64,000 bases of DNA from Empedobacter falsenii. GTDB taxonomy: Bacteria; Bacteroidota; Bacteroidia; Flavobacteriales; Weeksellaceae. The notes below the pieces were generated by a model, which was not told where the DNA came from, did no database searches, and saw only the letters and a program-made list of their open reading frames with translations. This document shows, one piece after another, positions 1 to 8,713 of this stretch. Every line of letters starts with the position of its first letter. Position 1 is the first letter of the stretch. The stretch is from the NCBI RefSeq assembly GCF_013488205.1, contig NZ_CP040908.1, positions 3,528,501-3,592,500 of the forward strand, given 5' to 3'. The position numbers and the translations under genes were made by a program.

Positions 1-2147
1 GAATTGAAGATTTTGTGACAAGAGTTGTTTTTACAGCACATCCAACACAATTTTATCCAACAAATGTTCAACAAATTATTCAGGATTTACGCGATGCTAT
101 TCAACAAGATTCGGTAAGTAAAATTGATTTATTGTTGCAACAATTAGGAAAAACACCTTTCATCAACGAAGAAAAACCGACACCTTACGATGAAGCAGTT
201 TCGATTATTTATTATTTACGAAATGTGTATTATCAGACAATTGGACGATTGTATAACGAAATCAATCAATTGTTTTTTACAGAAAGTCAACCACTAAAAT
301 CTCCTGTCATTCAATTAGGTTTTTGGCCTGGAGGTGATCGCGATGGAAATCCTTTCGTTACAGCAGAAATTACGTGGAAAGTAGCAAGTTTATTGCGAAC
401 AAGTATCTTAAAAAATTATTACAATCATCTAAAAATTGTTCAAAGACGATTAACGTTCAAACATGTTACAGAGCCTTTAAAAGCGTTGAGTAATTTGATT
501 TACGAAAATATGTTCAATGAAAATGGAACAATTACAATTGATGAAATCAAAACGCGCTTACAAACGATTCGTACAATTTTGATTGAACAACACAATGGTG
601 TTTTCTTAGATATTCTGGACGATTTTATCACACGTGTTGATATTTTCGGATTGCATTTTGCTTCTTTGGATATTCGTCAAGATTCGCGTGTTCATCAAAA
701 AGTAATTAACCAAATTGTTGAAAAATATACTGGAATTAATCTGAAAGATTTAAGCGAAGCAGAACAAATCGAATTGTTAACAAATCCTTCATTTACTGCT
801 AAGCCTGAAGATTTTGAAGATGATATTGTGATTGATACGATCAAAAATGTTTATCAATTAAAAACAATTCAGCAACGAAATGGCGAATTAGGTGTTAACC
901 GATACATTATTTCAAATTCTGAAACCATTTTCGATGTTTTAAATGTTTACGCTTTATTCAAATTTTGTGGTTACAAAGATGACGAAATTAAGTTTGATAT
1001 TATGCCACTTTTCGAGACGATTAGAGGTTTAGATGGTGCTGAAAATACGATGAATAAATTGTATAATTTACCTATTTATGCACAACATTTAGAACGTAGA
1101 AAACAACGTCAATCAATTATGTTAGGATTTTCGGACGGAACAAAAGATGGCGGTTACATCAAAGCGAATTGGGAAATTTATCGTACCAAAGAAATCCTTT
1201 CGAATGTTTCGGATAAAAATCAAATCGAAGTTATTTTCTTTGATGGTCGTGGTGGACCTCCTGCACGTGGAGGAGGAAAAACGCACGAGTTTTACGCTTC
1301 TCAAGGGAAAACAATTGCAAATCACGAAATTCAAATTACAATTCAAGGGCAAACAATTACGTCGAATTATGGAACAATGCCGCAGGCAAAATATAATTTT
1401 GAACAATTGTACACGGCTGGTATTATTTCGGATGTTTTCTCGACAAGTACAAGTCAGATTTCGCCTGATGAACGCACATTGATTGATAAATTAGCCACAA
1501 TTAGTTATCAGAAATACGAAGATTTGAAAGCGCATCCTTCATTTTTACCTTATTTAGAAAATATGAGTACGCTTAACTATTATGGAAAAACGAATATCGG
1601 AAGCCGTCCGAGTAAACGAGGTGGTGATAAAAAATTAGAGTTCGATGATTTGCGCGCTATTCCATTTGTGGGTTCTTGGAGTCAATTAAAACAAAATGTT
1701 CCAGGATATTTTGGTGTTGGAACGGCTATAAATGAATTGAAAAAACAAGGTCATTTAGAGGATGTAAAAGATTTATTCAAAAATTCGAGCTTCTTCAAAA
1801 CGTTGATTCAAAATAGTATGATGTCGATGGAAAAAACTTATTTTCCATTAACTTCTTATATGAAAGATGATCCTGAATATGGTGAATTTTGGAATATTTT
1901 GCACGATGAATTTGAATTATCAAAAGCATTGTGTTTAGAAATTTCGGGTTACACAGAATTGATGCAAGATGAACCATTGAACAAATCTTCGGTACAAATG
2001 CGCGAAAAAATTGTGTTACCATTATTAACGATTCAACAATTTGCGTTGAACAAAATTCATCATGAAAGTGAATTCAAATCAGTCTATGAGCAAATTGTAA
2101 TGCGTTCGTTATTCGGAAATATTAATGCGAGTCGAAATTCGGCTTAA
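1..2147 (+). CDS. ppc: Phosphoenolpyruvate carboxylase, 5'-truncated by the window edge
   Basis: PEP carboxylase makes oxaloacetate from PEP and bicarbonate, replenishing the TCA cycle in the cytoplasm. The reading frame is already open at base 3 and begins inside the conserved VFTAHPTQ motif that holds the first catalytic histidine, so the N-terminal part (roughly 130-150 residues in this family) lies upstream of the window. A GTG at base 15 could be mistaken for a start. Visible family motifs are GGDRDGNP (about bases 331-355), the FDGRGGPPARGGGKTH glycine-rich PEP/bicarbonate loop (about bases 1240-1290) and a C-terminal NINASRNSA end with the conserved Arg. The ARGGG loop variant is the form I associate with Bacteroidota enzymes. 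ruvC follows 30 bp later on the same strand. Confidence 0.96.
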   Translation, partial: IEDFVTRVVFTAHPTQFYPTNVQQIIQDLRDAIQQDSVSKIDLLLQQLGKTPFINEEKPTPYDEAVSIIYYLRNVYYQTIGRLYNEINQLFFTESQPLKSPVIQLGFWPGGDRDGNPFVTAEITWKVASLLRTSILKNYYNHLKIVQRRLTFKHVTEPLKALSNLIYENMFNENGTITIDEIKTRLQTIRTILIEQHNGVFLDILDDFITRVDIFGLHFASLDIRQDSRVHQKVINQIVEKYTGINLKDLSEAEQIELLTNPSFTAKPEDFEDDIVIDTIKNVYQLKTIQQRNGELGVNRYIISNSETIFDVLNVYALFKFCGYKDDEIKFDIMPLFETIRGLDGAENTMNKLYNLPIYAQHLERRKQRQSIMLGFSDGTKDGGYIKANWEIYRTKEILSNVSDKNQIEVIFFDGRGGPPARGGGKTHEFYASQGKTIANHEIQITIQGQTITSNYGTMPQAKYNFEQLYTAGIISDVFSTSTSQISPDERTLIDKLATISYQKYEDLKAHPSFLPYLENMSTLNYYGKTNIGSRPSKRGGDKKLEFDDLRAIPFVGSWSQLKQNVPGYFGVGTAINELKKQGHLEDVKDLFKNSSFFKTLIQNSMMSMEKTYFPLTSYMKDDPEYGEFWNILHDEFELSKALCLEISGYTELMQDEPLNKSSVQMREKIVLPLLTIQQFALNKIHHESEFKSVYEQIVMRSLFGNINASRNSA

Positions 2148-2177
2148 TTTTCAGAATATCTTAATACCTTCGCAACG

Positions 2178-2726
2178 ATGGAAAAGATTATTTTAGGGAT
2201 TGATCCTGGAACAATGGTGATGGGTTTTGGTTTGATTGAAGTCAAAAACAACAAAATAAAGTTGATTACTTTAGACGAATTGTTGTTGCATAAACTTCCG
2301 AATCAACAAACAAAATTGAAAAAGATTTTCGAAAAAACTTTAGCCATTATTGATCAATATCATCCTGATGAATTAGCCATTGAAGCGCAGTTTTTTGGCG
2401 TTAATGTTCAGTCTATGTTAAAACTTGGACGTGCGCAAGGCGTTTGTATTGCCGCTTGCCTGCATCGCGATATGCCTGTGGTAGAATATGCGCCAAAAAA
2501 AATTAAGATGGCGATTACCGGAAACGGAAATGCCTCGAAAGAACAAGTTGCGGGAATGTTACAGCATTTACTTGGATTGAAAGAAATTCCGAAACGTTTG
2601 GATGCCACAGATGGTCTTGCCGTTGCGGTTTGTCATTATCTAAATTCGGGTAAAACAACTGGAACGTCAAGTTCTTATTCGAGTTGGGATGCCTTTGTAA
2701 AAAATAATCCGAATCGAACAAAATAA
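2178..2726 (+). CDS. ruvC: Holliday junction endonuclease RuvC
   Basis: RuvC resolves four-way recombination junctions with RuvAB. The 182-residue protein has the normal family length and all four acidic metal ligands of the RNase H-like active site: D9 in LGIDPGT, E69 in LAIEAQFF, and D142 and D145 in RLDATDGLA. It starts 30 bp after ppc. A TACCTTCG sequence at 2165-2172 resembles the flavobacterial -7 box but sits almost on the ATG, so the gene may be co-transcribed with ppc instead. The C-terminal tail after residue 160 is Ser/Thr-rich and is not part of the conserved fold. Confidence 0.96.
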   Translation: MEKIILGIDPGTMVMGFGLIEVKNNKIKLITLDELLLHKLPNQQTKLKKIFEKTLAIIDQYHPDELAIEAQFFGVNVQSMLKLGRAQGVCIAACLHRDMPVVEYAPKKIKMAITGNGNASKEQVAGMLQHLLGLKEIPKRLDATDGLAVAVCHYLNSGKTTGTSSSYSSWDAFVKNNPNRTK

Positions 2727-2780
2727 AATATATTTGTAGTAGAATTAGCAACCTAATTCATAAAACATAAAACACATCAA

Positions 2781-3839
2781 ATGAAAAAATATTTAATCGC
2801 TGCCTCAGTTTGTGCAACAGTTTTCTCTTCAGTGTTATTTTCTTGTAAAGATTCGACAGGAAAAAACAATACTGCAATCACTGAAATTGTTTCGAAAATT
2901 GAACAAAATAAATACAAAATTGGCGACAAAATCGATATTCCATTAACTAATTTGGATGGAATTACGAAAGTTGTAGTTTCGGTGGATGGACAAGAAGTTC
3001 CTGCTGATTTTACGATTGACGGAAAAACAATTGGATTAGGAAATCATACGGTTAATTTGAAATTTTTCAAAGGAGAAGAAGAAACAAATTCGCGCGATTT
3101 TACGTTTGTGGTTTATGCAAATGAGCCGGCTGCACAATGGAATTATGAAATTGTAGGAACTTATCCACATAATCCTGATTATTTTACGCAAGGTTTTTAT
3201 TTCAAAAACGGAAATATTTTCGAAGGAACTGGACTTCGTGGAGGAAAAACGCGTTTGATTGAATATAAATTGGGTGCAACTGAGCCTACAAAATTATACC
3301 AAATTAAAGACGATGTTTTTGGAGAAGGAATTACAGAACTGAATGGTTTTATTTATCAATTAACATGGCAAGATCGTGTGATTTATAAATATGATTTAAA
3401 CTTTAATCAAGTTCAGAAATTTGATATGCCAGCACAAATTATCGAAGGTTGGGGAATTACAACAATCGGTAAAGAATTAGCTGTAACAGAAGGTTCTCAA
3501 CGAATTCATTTCTTCGACGAAAACTTTAATTATTTAAGAACTGTACAAGCTTTTGATAACACACAACCGTATAGTTATTTGAATGAAATTGAGTTTCACG
3601 ATGGTTTAATTTATGCAAATGTTTACTTAAAATCTGGACATGCAGATAACAGTAATATTGTGGTAATTGATCCGCAAACTGGCGCTGTAAAAGCTGAGTT
3701 TAATTTCGCTGAATTGAAAGGAAAACAAGGAAATCCACAAGCACAAGAATTGAATGGAATCGCTTTCAAAGACAACGGAAATATGTTATTAACAGGTAAA
3801 AACTGGGATAAAATCTTTGAAATTAAGATTAAGAAGTAA
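2781..3839 (+). CDS. Glutaminyl-peptide cyclotransferase family lipoprotein
   Basis: This is a 352-residue exported lipoprotein. The signal peptide ends in a lipobox-like LFSC with Cys at about residue 22, followed by a polar linker and a domain at residues about 35-110 that looks Ig-like. The C-terminal two thirds match the glutamine cyclotransferase (plant/bacterial QC) beta-propeller family, including the stretch YFTQGFYF followed by EGTGLRGGKTRLIEY. Family members cyclise N-terminal glutamine to pyroglutamate. In Bacteroidota many exported proteins, including SusC-type receptors, begin with Gln after signal cleavage, so an envelope maturation role is a reasonable inference. The next gene begins 3 bp downstream. 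Confidence 0.85.
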   Translation: MKKYLIAASVCATVFSSVLFSCKDSTGKNNTAITEIVSKIEQNKYKIGDKIDIPLTNLDGITKVVVSVDGQEVPADFTIDGKTIGLGNHTVNLKFFKGEEETNSRDFTFVVYANEPAAQWNYEIVGTYPHNPDYFTQGFYFKNGNIFEGTGLRGGKTRLIEYKLGATEPTKLYQIKDDVFGEGITELNGFIYQLTWQDRVIYKYDLNFNQVQKFDMPAQIIEGWGITTIGKELAVTEGSQRIHFFDENFNYLRTVQAFDNTQPYSYLNEIEFHDGLIYANVYLKSGHADNSNIVVIDPQTGAVKAEFNFAELKGKQGNPQAQELNGIAFKDNGNMLLTGKNWDKIFEIKIKK

Positions 3840-3842
3840 AAT

Positions 3843-4334
3843 ATGGCTATTTGGCAATATAACGTCTTCTTAGTTCCATTGATTAATTTCGATAAAAAGT
3901 ATCTAGAATTCATCAAACAAGAGGATTCTAATTACTTAAAAAGTACCGAATGTTTTTGGGAAGAAACCTTTATCAATAAAAATGAAATTGAATTAAAGAT
4001 TGATAAATTTATTACAGATTATAAAAGTACAAGTGATAATTTTCTTTATTGGAAAGGAGATACTTCAAACTTTTATGATAATGATTCTTCTATAGCTTTT
4101 GATGAAAATGACAATATTAATTTTTTCAACTTCAGATTCGATTTAAGAAATGAAATTAATGTTATACAATCAGTTGATTTATTAATCGATATCGCGAAAG
4201 AATATCATCTAAAATTTATGAATGTTAAATATGATTTTTTTGAAGCTAAAAAAGAATTATTTATAGAAAACATTCATCAATCTAATGGATTTAAATTTCT
4301 TGAAGATCCAGAGAAATTTTTCGAAAACTTATAA
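3843..4334 (+). CDS. Hypothetical protein, 163 aa
   Basis: I do not recognise this protein. It is soluble, acidic, rich in Asn, Phe, Lys and Glu, and has no signal peptide or membrane segment. It starts 3 bp after the cyclotransferase stop, so the two are probably co-transcribed and end at the strong hairpin at 4342-4370. Small acidic proteins of this kind are often immunity or SMI1-like proteins, but no motif supports that here. Confidence 0.7.
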   Translation: MAIWQYNVFLVPLINFDKKYLEFIKQEDSNYLKSTECFWEETFINKNEIELKIDKFITDYKSTSDNFLYWKGDTSNFYDNDSSIAFDENDNINFFNFRFDLRNEINVIQSVDLLIDIAKEYHLKFMNVKYDFFEAKKELFIENIHQSNGFKFLEDPEKFFENL

Positions 4335-4341
4335 AAAAGCA

Positions 4342-4370
4342 AAAAGCTCGACCTGCAAAATCGAGCTTTT
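4342..4370. terminator. Bidirectional rho-independent terminator
   Basis: Perfect 10-bp inverted repeat AAAAGCTCGA / TCGAGCTTTT with a 9-nt loop. It has a T-rich 3' side on both strands and lies between convergent genes. Confidence 0.85.
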
Positions 4371-4424
4371 CTTTTCAAAAATCATCTAAAAAATTATAAG
4401 TAAAAATTTTTAGTTATGAGAGAT

Positions 4425-4922
4425 CTATAACCAAAATTGATCTTTCCAATCTGTGTTAGTTAAAAGTGAATTAAATTGTTCTTTAATTACTTTTAACTTT
4501 TTTTGTGTTGCATTTTTCTCAAATTCAGAAAACATCTGTTTCTCCTCAAATCTGATATGCAAATCCAATTCTTCTTCGATATAAATCAAACTTTTCATCG
4601 GATTTTTTGCATCTATTTTGAACAAGCGTCTCAAACGTCTATGCTCTTTCAATGCTCTTTTTACCAAGTAATGATCTTCATCCAAAAGCGAAAACAAGTA
4701 ATTCTCTTCTATCTCAAATTTTTTGAATAACACTTTTTCCCCATACCAATTTACATAATCAACAATTCGTTGAATATCCACTCCATTGTCTATTCCAGCA
4801 CGAATATTCCAACAAAAAAATAATGTCTTATGATGTCTTTCGCACGCTTCATTTAGATTTACTGTTACAGTATAACTCATATGAGAAGCAGTTGTTTGAG
4901 GAAGTTCTATTAATAGGTTCAT
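4425..4922 (-). CDS. Hemerythrin-like (HHE) protein, probable di-iron nitrosative/oxidative stress protein
   Basis: The 165-residue protein is a predicted four-helix bundle with metal-ligand motifs in the order expected for hemerythrin HHE domains: H30-H31 in ERHH, E72-E73 in EIEEN, H94 in KEHRRLRR, and H122 with E126/E127 in LHIRFEEKQMF. Such domains bind a di-iron centre that handles O2 or NO or repairs iron-sulfur clusters, as in the RIC/YtfE family, although the typical N-terminal ScdA domain is absent. It is 60 bp downstream of an Rrf2 regulator on the same strand and has its own copy of the putative operator (4948-4967), as expected for an NsrR-like circuit. The biochemical role is inference. 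Confidence 0.75.
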   Translation of the reverse strand: MNLLIELPQTTASHMSYTVTVNLNEACERHHKTLFFCWNIRAGIDNGVDIQRIVDYVNWYGEKVLFKKFEIEENYLFSLLDEDHYLVKRALKEHRRLRRLFKIDAKNPMKSLIYIEEELDLHIRFEEKQMFSEFEKNATQKKLKVIKEQFNSLLTNTDWKDQFWL

Positions 4923-4947
4923 TGTTGTAATTTTTTAATTCGGATAA

Positions 4948-4967
4948 TCGGATATTTTTATCTTATT
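4948..4967 (-). promoter_or_regulatory. Putative Rrf2 operator upstream of the hemerythrin-like gene
   Basis: On the + strand this reads TCGGATATTTTTATCTTATT. It matches 16 of 20 positions with the sequence upstream of the Rrf2 gene (5471-5490), and it ends 26 bp before the hemerythrin-like start codon. A second partial TTCGGATAA half lies beside it at 4939-4947. Its role as regulator binding site is inferred from the shared motif only. Confidence 0.5.
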
Positions 4968-4982
4968 TTTAATCAAATTTTT

Positions 4983-5417
4983 TTAATGCTTAAGAAAAGC
5001 TATTCCTTTCTCAAGATCATCAATCAAATTAAACATCGATGTCTTTTCTAGCATTCCTCGCAAATCATTACGAATTGCAAAAACACGGCTATGTAAAGCA
5101 CAAGGTTTGTTAGCATCGCATTCTACTAAACCTAAAATGCAACTGTGATAAAGACCATCTCCATCAATCGCTTTGATGATATTCACTAATTTGATATCTT
5201 CTAAATGCGCTGCATCCATTTGGAAACCTCCCATTTTTCCTTTGACAGATGAAATCACATTTGCTTTAACTAATTGTTGAAGAATTTTGGCTGTATAAGC
5301 TTCTGGAGAATTAATCGAATTTGCAATTTGTTTTAAATTGACTCTCTTTCCTTCTACAGATTCTTGTGCAATAAACACACAAGCCTTAATTCCATATTCG
5401 CACGCTTTAGAAAACAT
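4983..5417 (-). CDS. Rrf2-family transcriptional regulator with iron-sulfur cysteines
   Basis: The 144-residue protein has the typical Rrf2 length, an N-terminal winged helix (residues about 1-60, including the KILQQL recognition region and the wing VKGKMGGF) and three cysteines C93, C100 and C106 in CILGLVECDANKPC. These fit the cluster ligands of NsrR/IscR-type sensors, with spacing Cx6Cx5C. Members sense NO, redox state or Fe-S supply and repress stress genes. It precedes a hemerythrin-like gene, and both have a shared upstream motif, so autoregulation plus control of the neighbour is likely. Which signal it senses cannot be decided from sequence. Confidence 0.88.
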   Translation of the reverse strand: MFSKACEYGIKACVFIAQESVEGKRVNLKQIANSINSPEAYTAKILQQLVKANVISSVKGKMGGFQMDAAHLEDIKLVNIIKAIDGDGLYHSCILGLVECDANKPCALHSRVFAIRNDLRGMLEKTSMFNLIDDLEKGIAFLKH

Positions 5418-5448
5418 TAATTTCTTTTATTCATTATAAATTATGAAG

Positions 5449-5490
5449 CAAATATACAACTAATTTTAATTCGGACAAATTTATCTTATT
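5449..5490 (-). promoter_or_regulatory. Promoter and putative operator of the Rrf2 gene
   Basis: On the minus strand a TATATTTG box (5449-5456) fits the flavobacterial -7 consensus TAnnTTTG, with TTTG at 5476-5479 as the -33 element, 19 bp apart. The -33 element lies inside the 20-bp motif TCGGACAAATTTATCTTATT (5471-5490, + strand) that recurs upstream of the hemerythrin-like gene. A repressor bound there would block the promoter. Confidence 0.6.
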
Positions 5491-5508
5491 AAATTTTTAA
5501 AAATAAAA

Positions 5509-5532
5509 AAACCACTCAAAATTGAGTGGTTT
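5509..5532. terminator. Bidirectional terminator between rplY and the Rrf2 gene
   Basis: Inverted repeat AAACCACTCAA / TTGAGTGGTTT with flanking A and T runs, just past the rplY stop on the minus strand. A closely related CCACTCA stem recurs at 38411-38438. Confidence 0.75.
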
Positions 5533-5556
5533 AATGTTATCTGAAAAGAAAATTTC

Positions 5557-6141
5557 TTAATCCTCGTCTTCGTCTTGATCAGCATCCTTAACAGCGTTAC
5601 GAGAAGTACGAATAGCTACTACTACTGCGTTATCTGGATGAGCGAATGTGTAGTTATCATTTTTCAATGTTTCTACATACATTTTGTGACCAATTCTCAT
5701 TGGAGTGATATCGATTTCGATTTCGTCTGGTAAGTTTGCTGGAATAGCACGAACTTTTAATTTACGCATGTTGAAACGTAAAACCCCACCAGCTACTAAA
5801 CCACGAGCACGTCCTACTAAACGAACTGGAACTTCCATAGTTACTGGTTTGTCCTCGTTTAATTGGTAAAAATCTACGTGTAAGATTTTATCCGTTACTG
5901 GGTGAAATTGGATGTCTTGTAAAATTGCTTGAATTTTAGCTCCATCAGCTAACTCGATAGTTGCTGTATGAGCATCTGGAGTGTAAACTAATGATTTGAA
6001 TGCTTTTTCATCAGCTGAAAAGTGGATAGGCTCTCCAGAACCGTAAACCACACAAGGTACTTGTTCAGCATTACGTAGGTTACGTGTAGCCACTTTACCT
6101 AAGTCTTCTCTTTTTACACCTTGAATTGTAATTGACTTCAT
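5557..6141 (-). CDS. rplY: 50S ribosomal protein L25 / general stress protein Ctc
   Basis: Binds 5S rRNA in the large ribosomal subunit. The 194-residue length is that of the long (CTC/TL5) form: an N-terminal L25 domain (residues about 1-90, starting [20 protein letters not shown] and containing [10 protein letters not shown]) and a C-terminal beta domain (about 95-180) with [19 protein letters not shown]. The tail is acidic (DADQDEDED). It lies 45 bp downstream of prs on the same strand, a common bacterial pairing, so one transcript from the prs promoter is likely. Confidence 0.95.
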   Translation of the reverse strand: MKSITIQGVKREDLGKVATRNLRNAEQVPCVVYGSGEPIHFSADEKAFKSLVYTPDAHTATIELADGAKIQAILQDIQFHPVTDKILHVDFYQLNEDKPVTMEVPVRLVGRARGLVAGGVLRFNMRKLKVRAIPANLPDEIEIDITPMRIGHKMYVETLKNDNYTFAHPDNAVVVAIRTSRNAVKDADQDEDED

Positions 6142-6186
6142 AATAATATGTATATAATAAAAATAATTTAAATTTAAGTTAAATCA

Positions 6187-7122
6187 TTAGATAACAAAAC
6201 GTTGGCTAATAGATTTATTGCTATGTACTAAATGCATAACATCAGCAAAAAGCGGAGCGCAAGATAATACTTTTATTTTAGATACGGAAGTATTTTTTAA
6301 TGGAATACTATCAGTTATAGCAATTTCCGTTAACAAAGAGTTATCAAGACGCTCATAAGCTGGTCCAGATAAAACTCCGTGCGTTGCAATTGCACGAACA
6401 GATTTTGCTCCTTTTTCCATAATCAATTCAGCAGCTTTAGCAAGTGTACCCGCTGTATCAATCATATCATCTACTAAAATAACATTTTTACCTTCTACCT
6501 CACCGATTAACATCATGCTATCAACTTGGTTTGCAACTTTACGTTCTTTGTGACAAATTACGATATCTGCATTAAGGTATTTAGCATATGTATTTGCACG
6601 TTTAGCACCACCCATGTCTGGAGAAGCGATACAAATATTATCTAAACCTAAACCTTTGATATACTCAACAAAAATTGTTGAAGCGAATAAATGATCAACA
6701 GGAACTTCAAAAAATCCTTGTATTTGATCAGCGTGTAAATCCATAGTCATTACACGAGTTGCTCCAGCTGTCATTAACATTTTTGCAACTAATTTTGCTC
6801 CAATTGGCACACGTGGTGCATCCTTACGATCTTGACGAGCAAAACCAAAATAAGGAATAACAACTGTAATACTTTTAGCAGATGCGCGTTTTGCAGCATC
6901 ACACATTAAAAGTAATTCCATTAAATTGTCTGTTGGTTGCATTGTTGAACCAATTAAGAAAACGCGAGCACCGCGAATTGGTTGTTCAAAAGCTGGCACA
7001 AATTCGCCATCGCTAAACTCTACAATTTTAGATTTACCAAGTTCTTGACCATATTGATCGGCAATTTTTTGTGCTAATTCTAATGATCCTCTGGTTGAAA
7101 AAAGAAATGCTGATTGTTCCAT
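6187..7122 (-). CDS. prs: Ribose-phosphate pyrophosphokinase (PRPP synthetase)
   Basis: Makes PRPP from ribose 5-phosphate and ATP for nucleotide, His, Trp and NAD synthesis. Motifs are all present: the ATP-binding region with FARQDRKDAPRVPIGAKLVA, the MTMDLHADQIQGFF loop and the PRPP-binding signature VILVDDMIDTAGT. I chose ATG at 7122, giving 311 residues (MEQSAFLFSTRGS...). The longer form would need a TTG at 7149 that overlaps the promoter box. rplY follows. Confidence 0.95.
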   Translation of the reverse strand: MEQSAFLFSTRGSLELAQKIADQYGQELGKSKIVEFSDGEFVPAFEQPIRGARVFLIGSTMQPTDNLMELLLMCDAAKRASAKSITVVIPYFGFARQDRKDAPRVPIGAKLVAKMLMTAGATRVMTMDLHADQIQGFFEVPVDHLFASTIFVEYIKGLGLDNICIASPDMGGAKRANTYAKYLNADIVICHKERKVANQVDSMMLIGEVEGKNVILVDDMIDTAGTLAKAAELIMEKGAKSVRAIATHGVLSGPAYERLDNSLLTEIAITDSIPLKNTSVSKIKVLSCAPLFADVMHLVHSNKSISQRFVI

Positions 7123-7146
7123 TGTTTGTTTTGGGAAATATTTGTG

Positions 7147-7154
7147 CAAAAATA
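7147..7154 (-). promoter_or_regulatory. Likely prs promoter -7 box
   Basis: On the minus strand TATTTTTG fits TAnnTTTG and lies 25 bp before the chosen ATG. Its position supports the shorter prs start. Confidence 0.45.
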
Positions 7155-7295
7155 ATTTAAATGATTTGAAAATGATATAAGAAAACTAAAAATTAATTTC
7201 GGCACAATTATTGAAGTTCTTTTTAACTCATTAAACTAATCAACAAGAGAATTATATGATTTTCGTTAGTAATAGGCGTTTTTAACAGTTTTTTA

Positions 7296-7327
7296 TTGAT
7301 TCGTTTTTAAGTATTTATATAATTTTG
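7296..7327 (+). promoter_or_regulatory. Likely ompA promoter
   Basis: TTG at 7296-7298 and TAATTTTG at 7320-7327 fit the Bacteroidota -33 and -7 elements with a 21-bp spacer, 17 bp before the ompA ATG. Confidence 0.5.
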
Positions 7328-7344
7328 TAATTAAATATATCCTC

Positions 7345-8607
7345 ATGAAAAAGATTTCATACCTATTAAGTGTAATTGGATTAGGAATTTTTGCTCAAGC
7401 GCAAGAAACTACTGAGACAGTTAACAACGATTACAACAAATGGTCTATCGAGGCCAATGGAGGTGCTGTAAAAGCACGTAAAGCTTTCACTCCTGGTTAC
7501 TATTCTGAAACGCCAAGTTTCTATCATGCTGATTTTGGAGTTCGTTACATGTTCAACAATAAGTTTGGTTTAAAATTAGACGGTGGATATGATCGTATCA
7601 AAGAAGGTGAAGATGTAGCTCGTTTCCGTTCTAATTATTACCGTGTAGATTTACAAGGGGTTGCGAACTTAGGACGAATCATGAATTTTGAAACATGGAC
7701 AAATAGAATTGGTTTATTAGCGCATGGTGGTGCAGGTTATTCTTGGATGAATAATGACGCAACAAAAGGTGCTGATGGTAAAGTTTTCGATGACAATGAT
7801 AACATGGTAAATGTTATGGTTGGTTTAACTCCTCAGTTAAGATTAACAGATCGTGTTGTATTAACAGGAGACGTTTCTTATGTAAGAAATATTCGTCAAA
7901 ACGTAGCTTTTGATGGAAATTCTGAAATTTCAGGTTCTGGATTTGGAGGTGAAATTTGGAATGCTACCTTAGGTTTAACTTTCTACTTAGGTAAAAACCA
8001 AAAACATGCTGACTGGGTTTACGAACCAACTCGTTCTGACTTAGAAGATCGTATTTCTAACATCGAACAAATGTTAAAAGATACTGATGGTGATGGTGTT
8101 GCTGATTACTTAGATCAAGAGCCAGATTCAGCTCCAGGCGCTGTTGTTGACACTCACGGTGTTACAATTGACCACAATGGAAACGGAATTCCAGATAATA
8201 TTGAAGAATACATTAAACAAAATGCAGGAGGAAATACAACTATCGTTAATGATGCTGATTTCTTAGAGCAAATGATTAACTCTGGTATTATCAACGTTTA
8301 CTTTGATTACAATTCTGATAAACCATACCAACAATCAGTTGGAGGTATCAAATTTGTATCTGAGTACTTAAAAGCTAAGCCAAATGCTCAAATTGACATT
8401 TTAGGTTACGCTGACCCAGTTGGAAGTGATTCTTACAACAAAAATTTATCTCGTAGAAGAGCAGAAAATGTAAAAGCTATTTTAGTTAGTCAAGGAGCAA
8501 ATGCTTCTCAATTAACTACAGTTGGTGAAGGTGAAGATAAAGAATTCAAAAATTCTCAAGTTTCTTCTCATCAATTAGCAAGAAGAGTTGTTTTCAGAGT
8601 AAAATAA
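7345..8607 (+). CDS. OmpA-family outer-membrane protein with TSP3-type repeats
   Basis: The 420-residue protein has a signal peptide (MKKISYLLSVIGLGIFAQAQ), an eight-stranded beta-barrel-like region at about residues 30-225, an acidic linker with calcium-binding thrombospondin type 3 repeats (DTDGDGVADYLDQEPDS and DHNGNGIPDN, about 250-290), and a C-terminal OmpA/MotB peptidoglycan-binding domain (about 310-420). The last contains VYFDYNSDKPYQQS, ILGYADPVGSDSYNKNLS and RRRAENVKAIL. It anchors the outer membrane to the cell wall and is probably abundant, given the better codon regularity and a consensus-like promoter. It is flanked by its own promoter and terminator. Confidence 0.93.
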   Translation: MKKISYLLSVIGLGIFAQAQETTETVNNDYNKWSIEANGGAVKARKAFTPGYYSETPSFYHADFGVRYMFNNKFGLKLDGGYDRIKEGEDVARFRSNYYRVDLQGVANLGRIMNFETWTNRIGLLAHGGAGYSWMNNDATKGADGKVFDDNDNMVNVMVGLTPQLRLTDRVVLTGDVSYVRNIRQNVAFDGNSEISGSGFGGEIWNATLGLTFYLGKNQKHADWVYEPTRSDLEDRISNIEQMLKDTDGDGVADYLDQEPDSAPGAVVDTHGVTIDHNGNGIPDNIEEYIKQNAGGNTTIVNDADFLEQMINSGIINVYFDYNSDKPYQQSVGGIKFVSEYLKAKPNAQIDILGYADPVGSDSYNKNLSRRRAENVKAILVSQGANASQLTTVGEGEDKEFKNSQVSSHQLARRVVFRVK

Positions 8608-8629
8608 TTCTCTCTTAATTTAAGATATT

Positions 8630-8680
8630 AATCAGGGATAGATTTTTCCATTTTTTGGAGTCTCTATTCCTGATTTTTTT
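8630..8680 (+). terminator. Terminator downstream of ompA
   Basis: AATCAGGGATAGA (8630-8642) pairs with TCTATTCCTGATT (8663-8675, one G-T pair) and is followed by a run of T. Confidence 0.8.
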
Positions 8681-8682
8681 AT

Positions 8683-8690
8683 TATCTTTA
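8683..8690 (+). promoter_or_regulatory. Possible -7 box for the polysaccharide operon
   Basis: TATCTTTA, one base off TAnnTTTG, lies 23 bp before the TTG start of the dehydratase gene and immediately after the ompA terminator. Confidence 0.35.
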
Positions 8691-8713
8691 TCACCACTTA
8701 AATTACTAAAATA

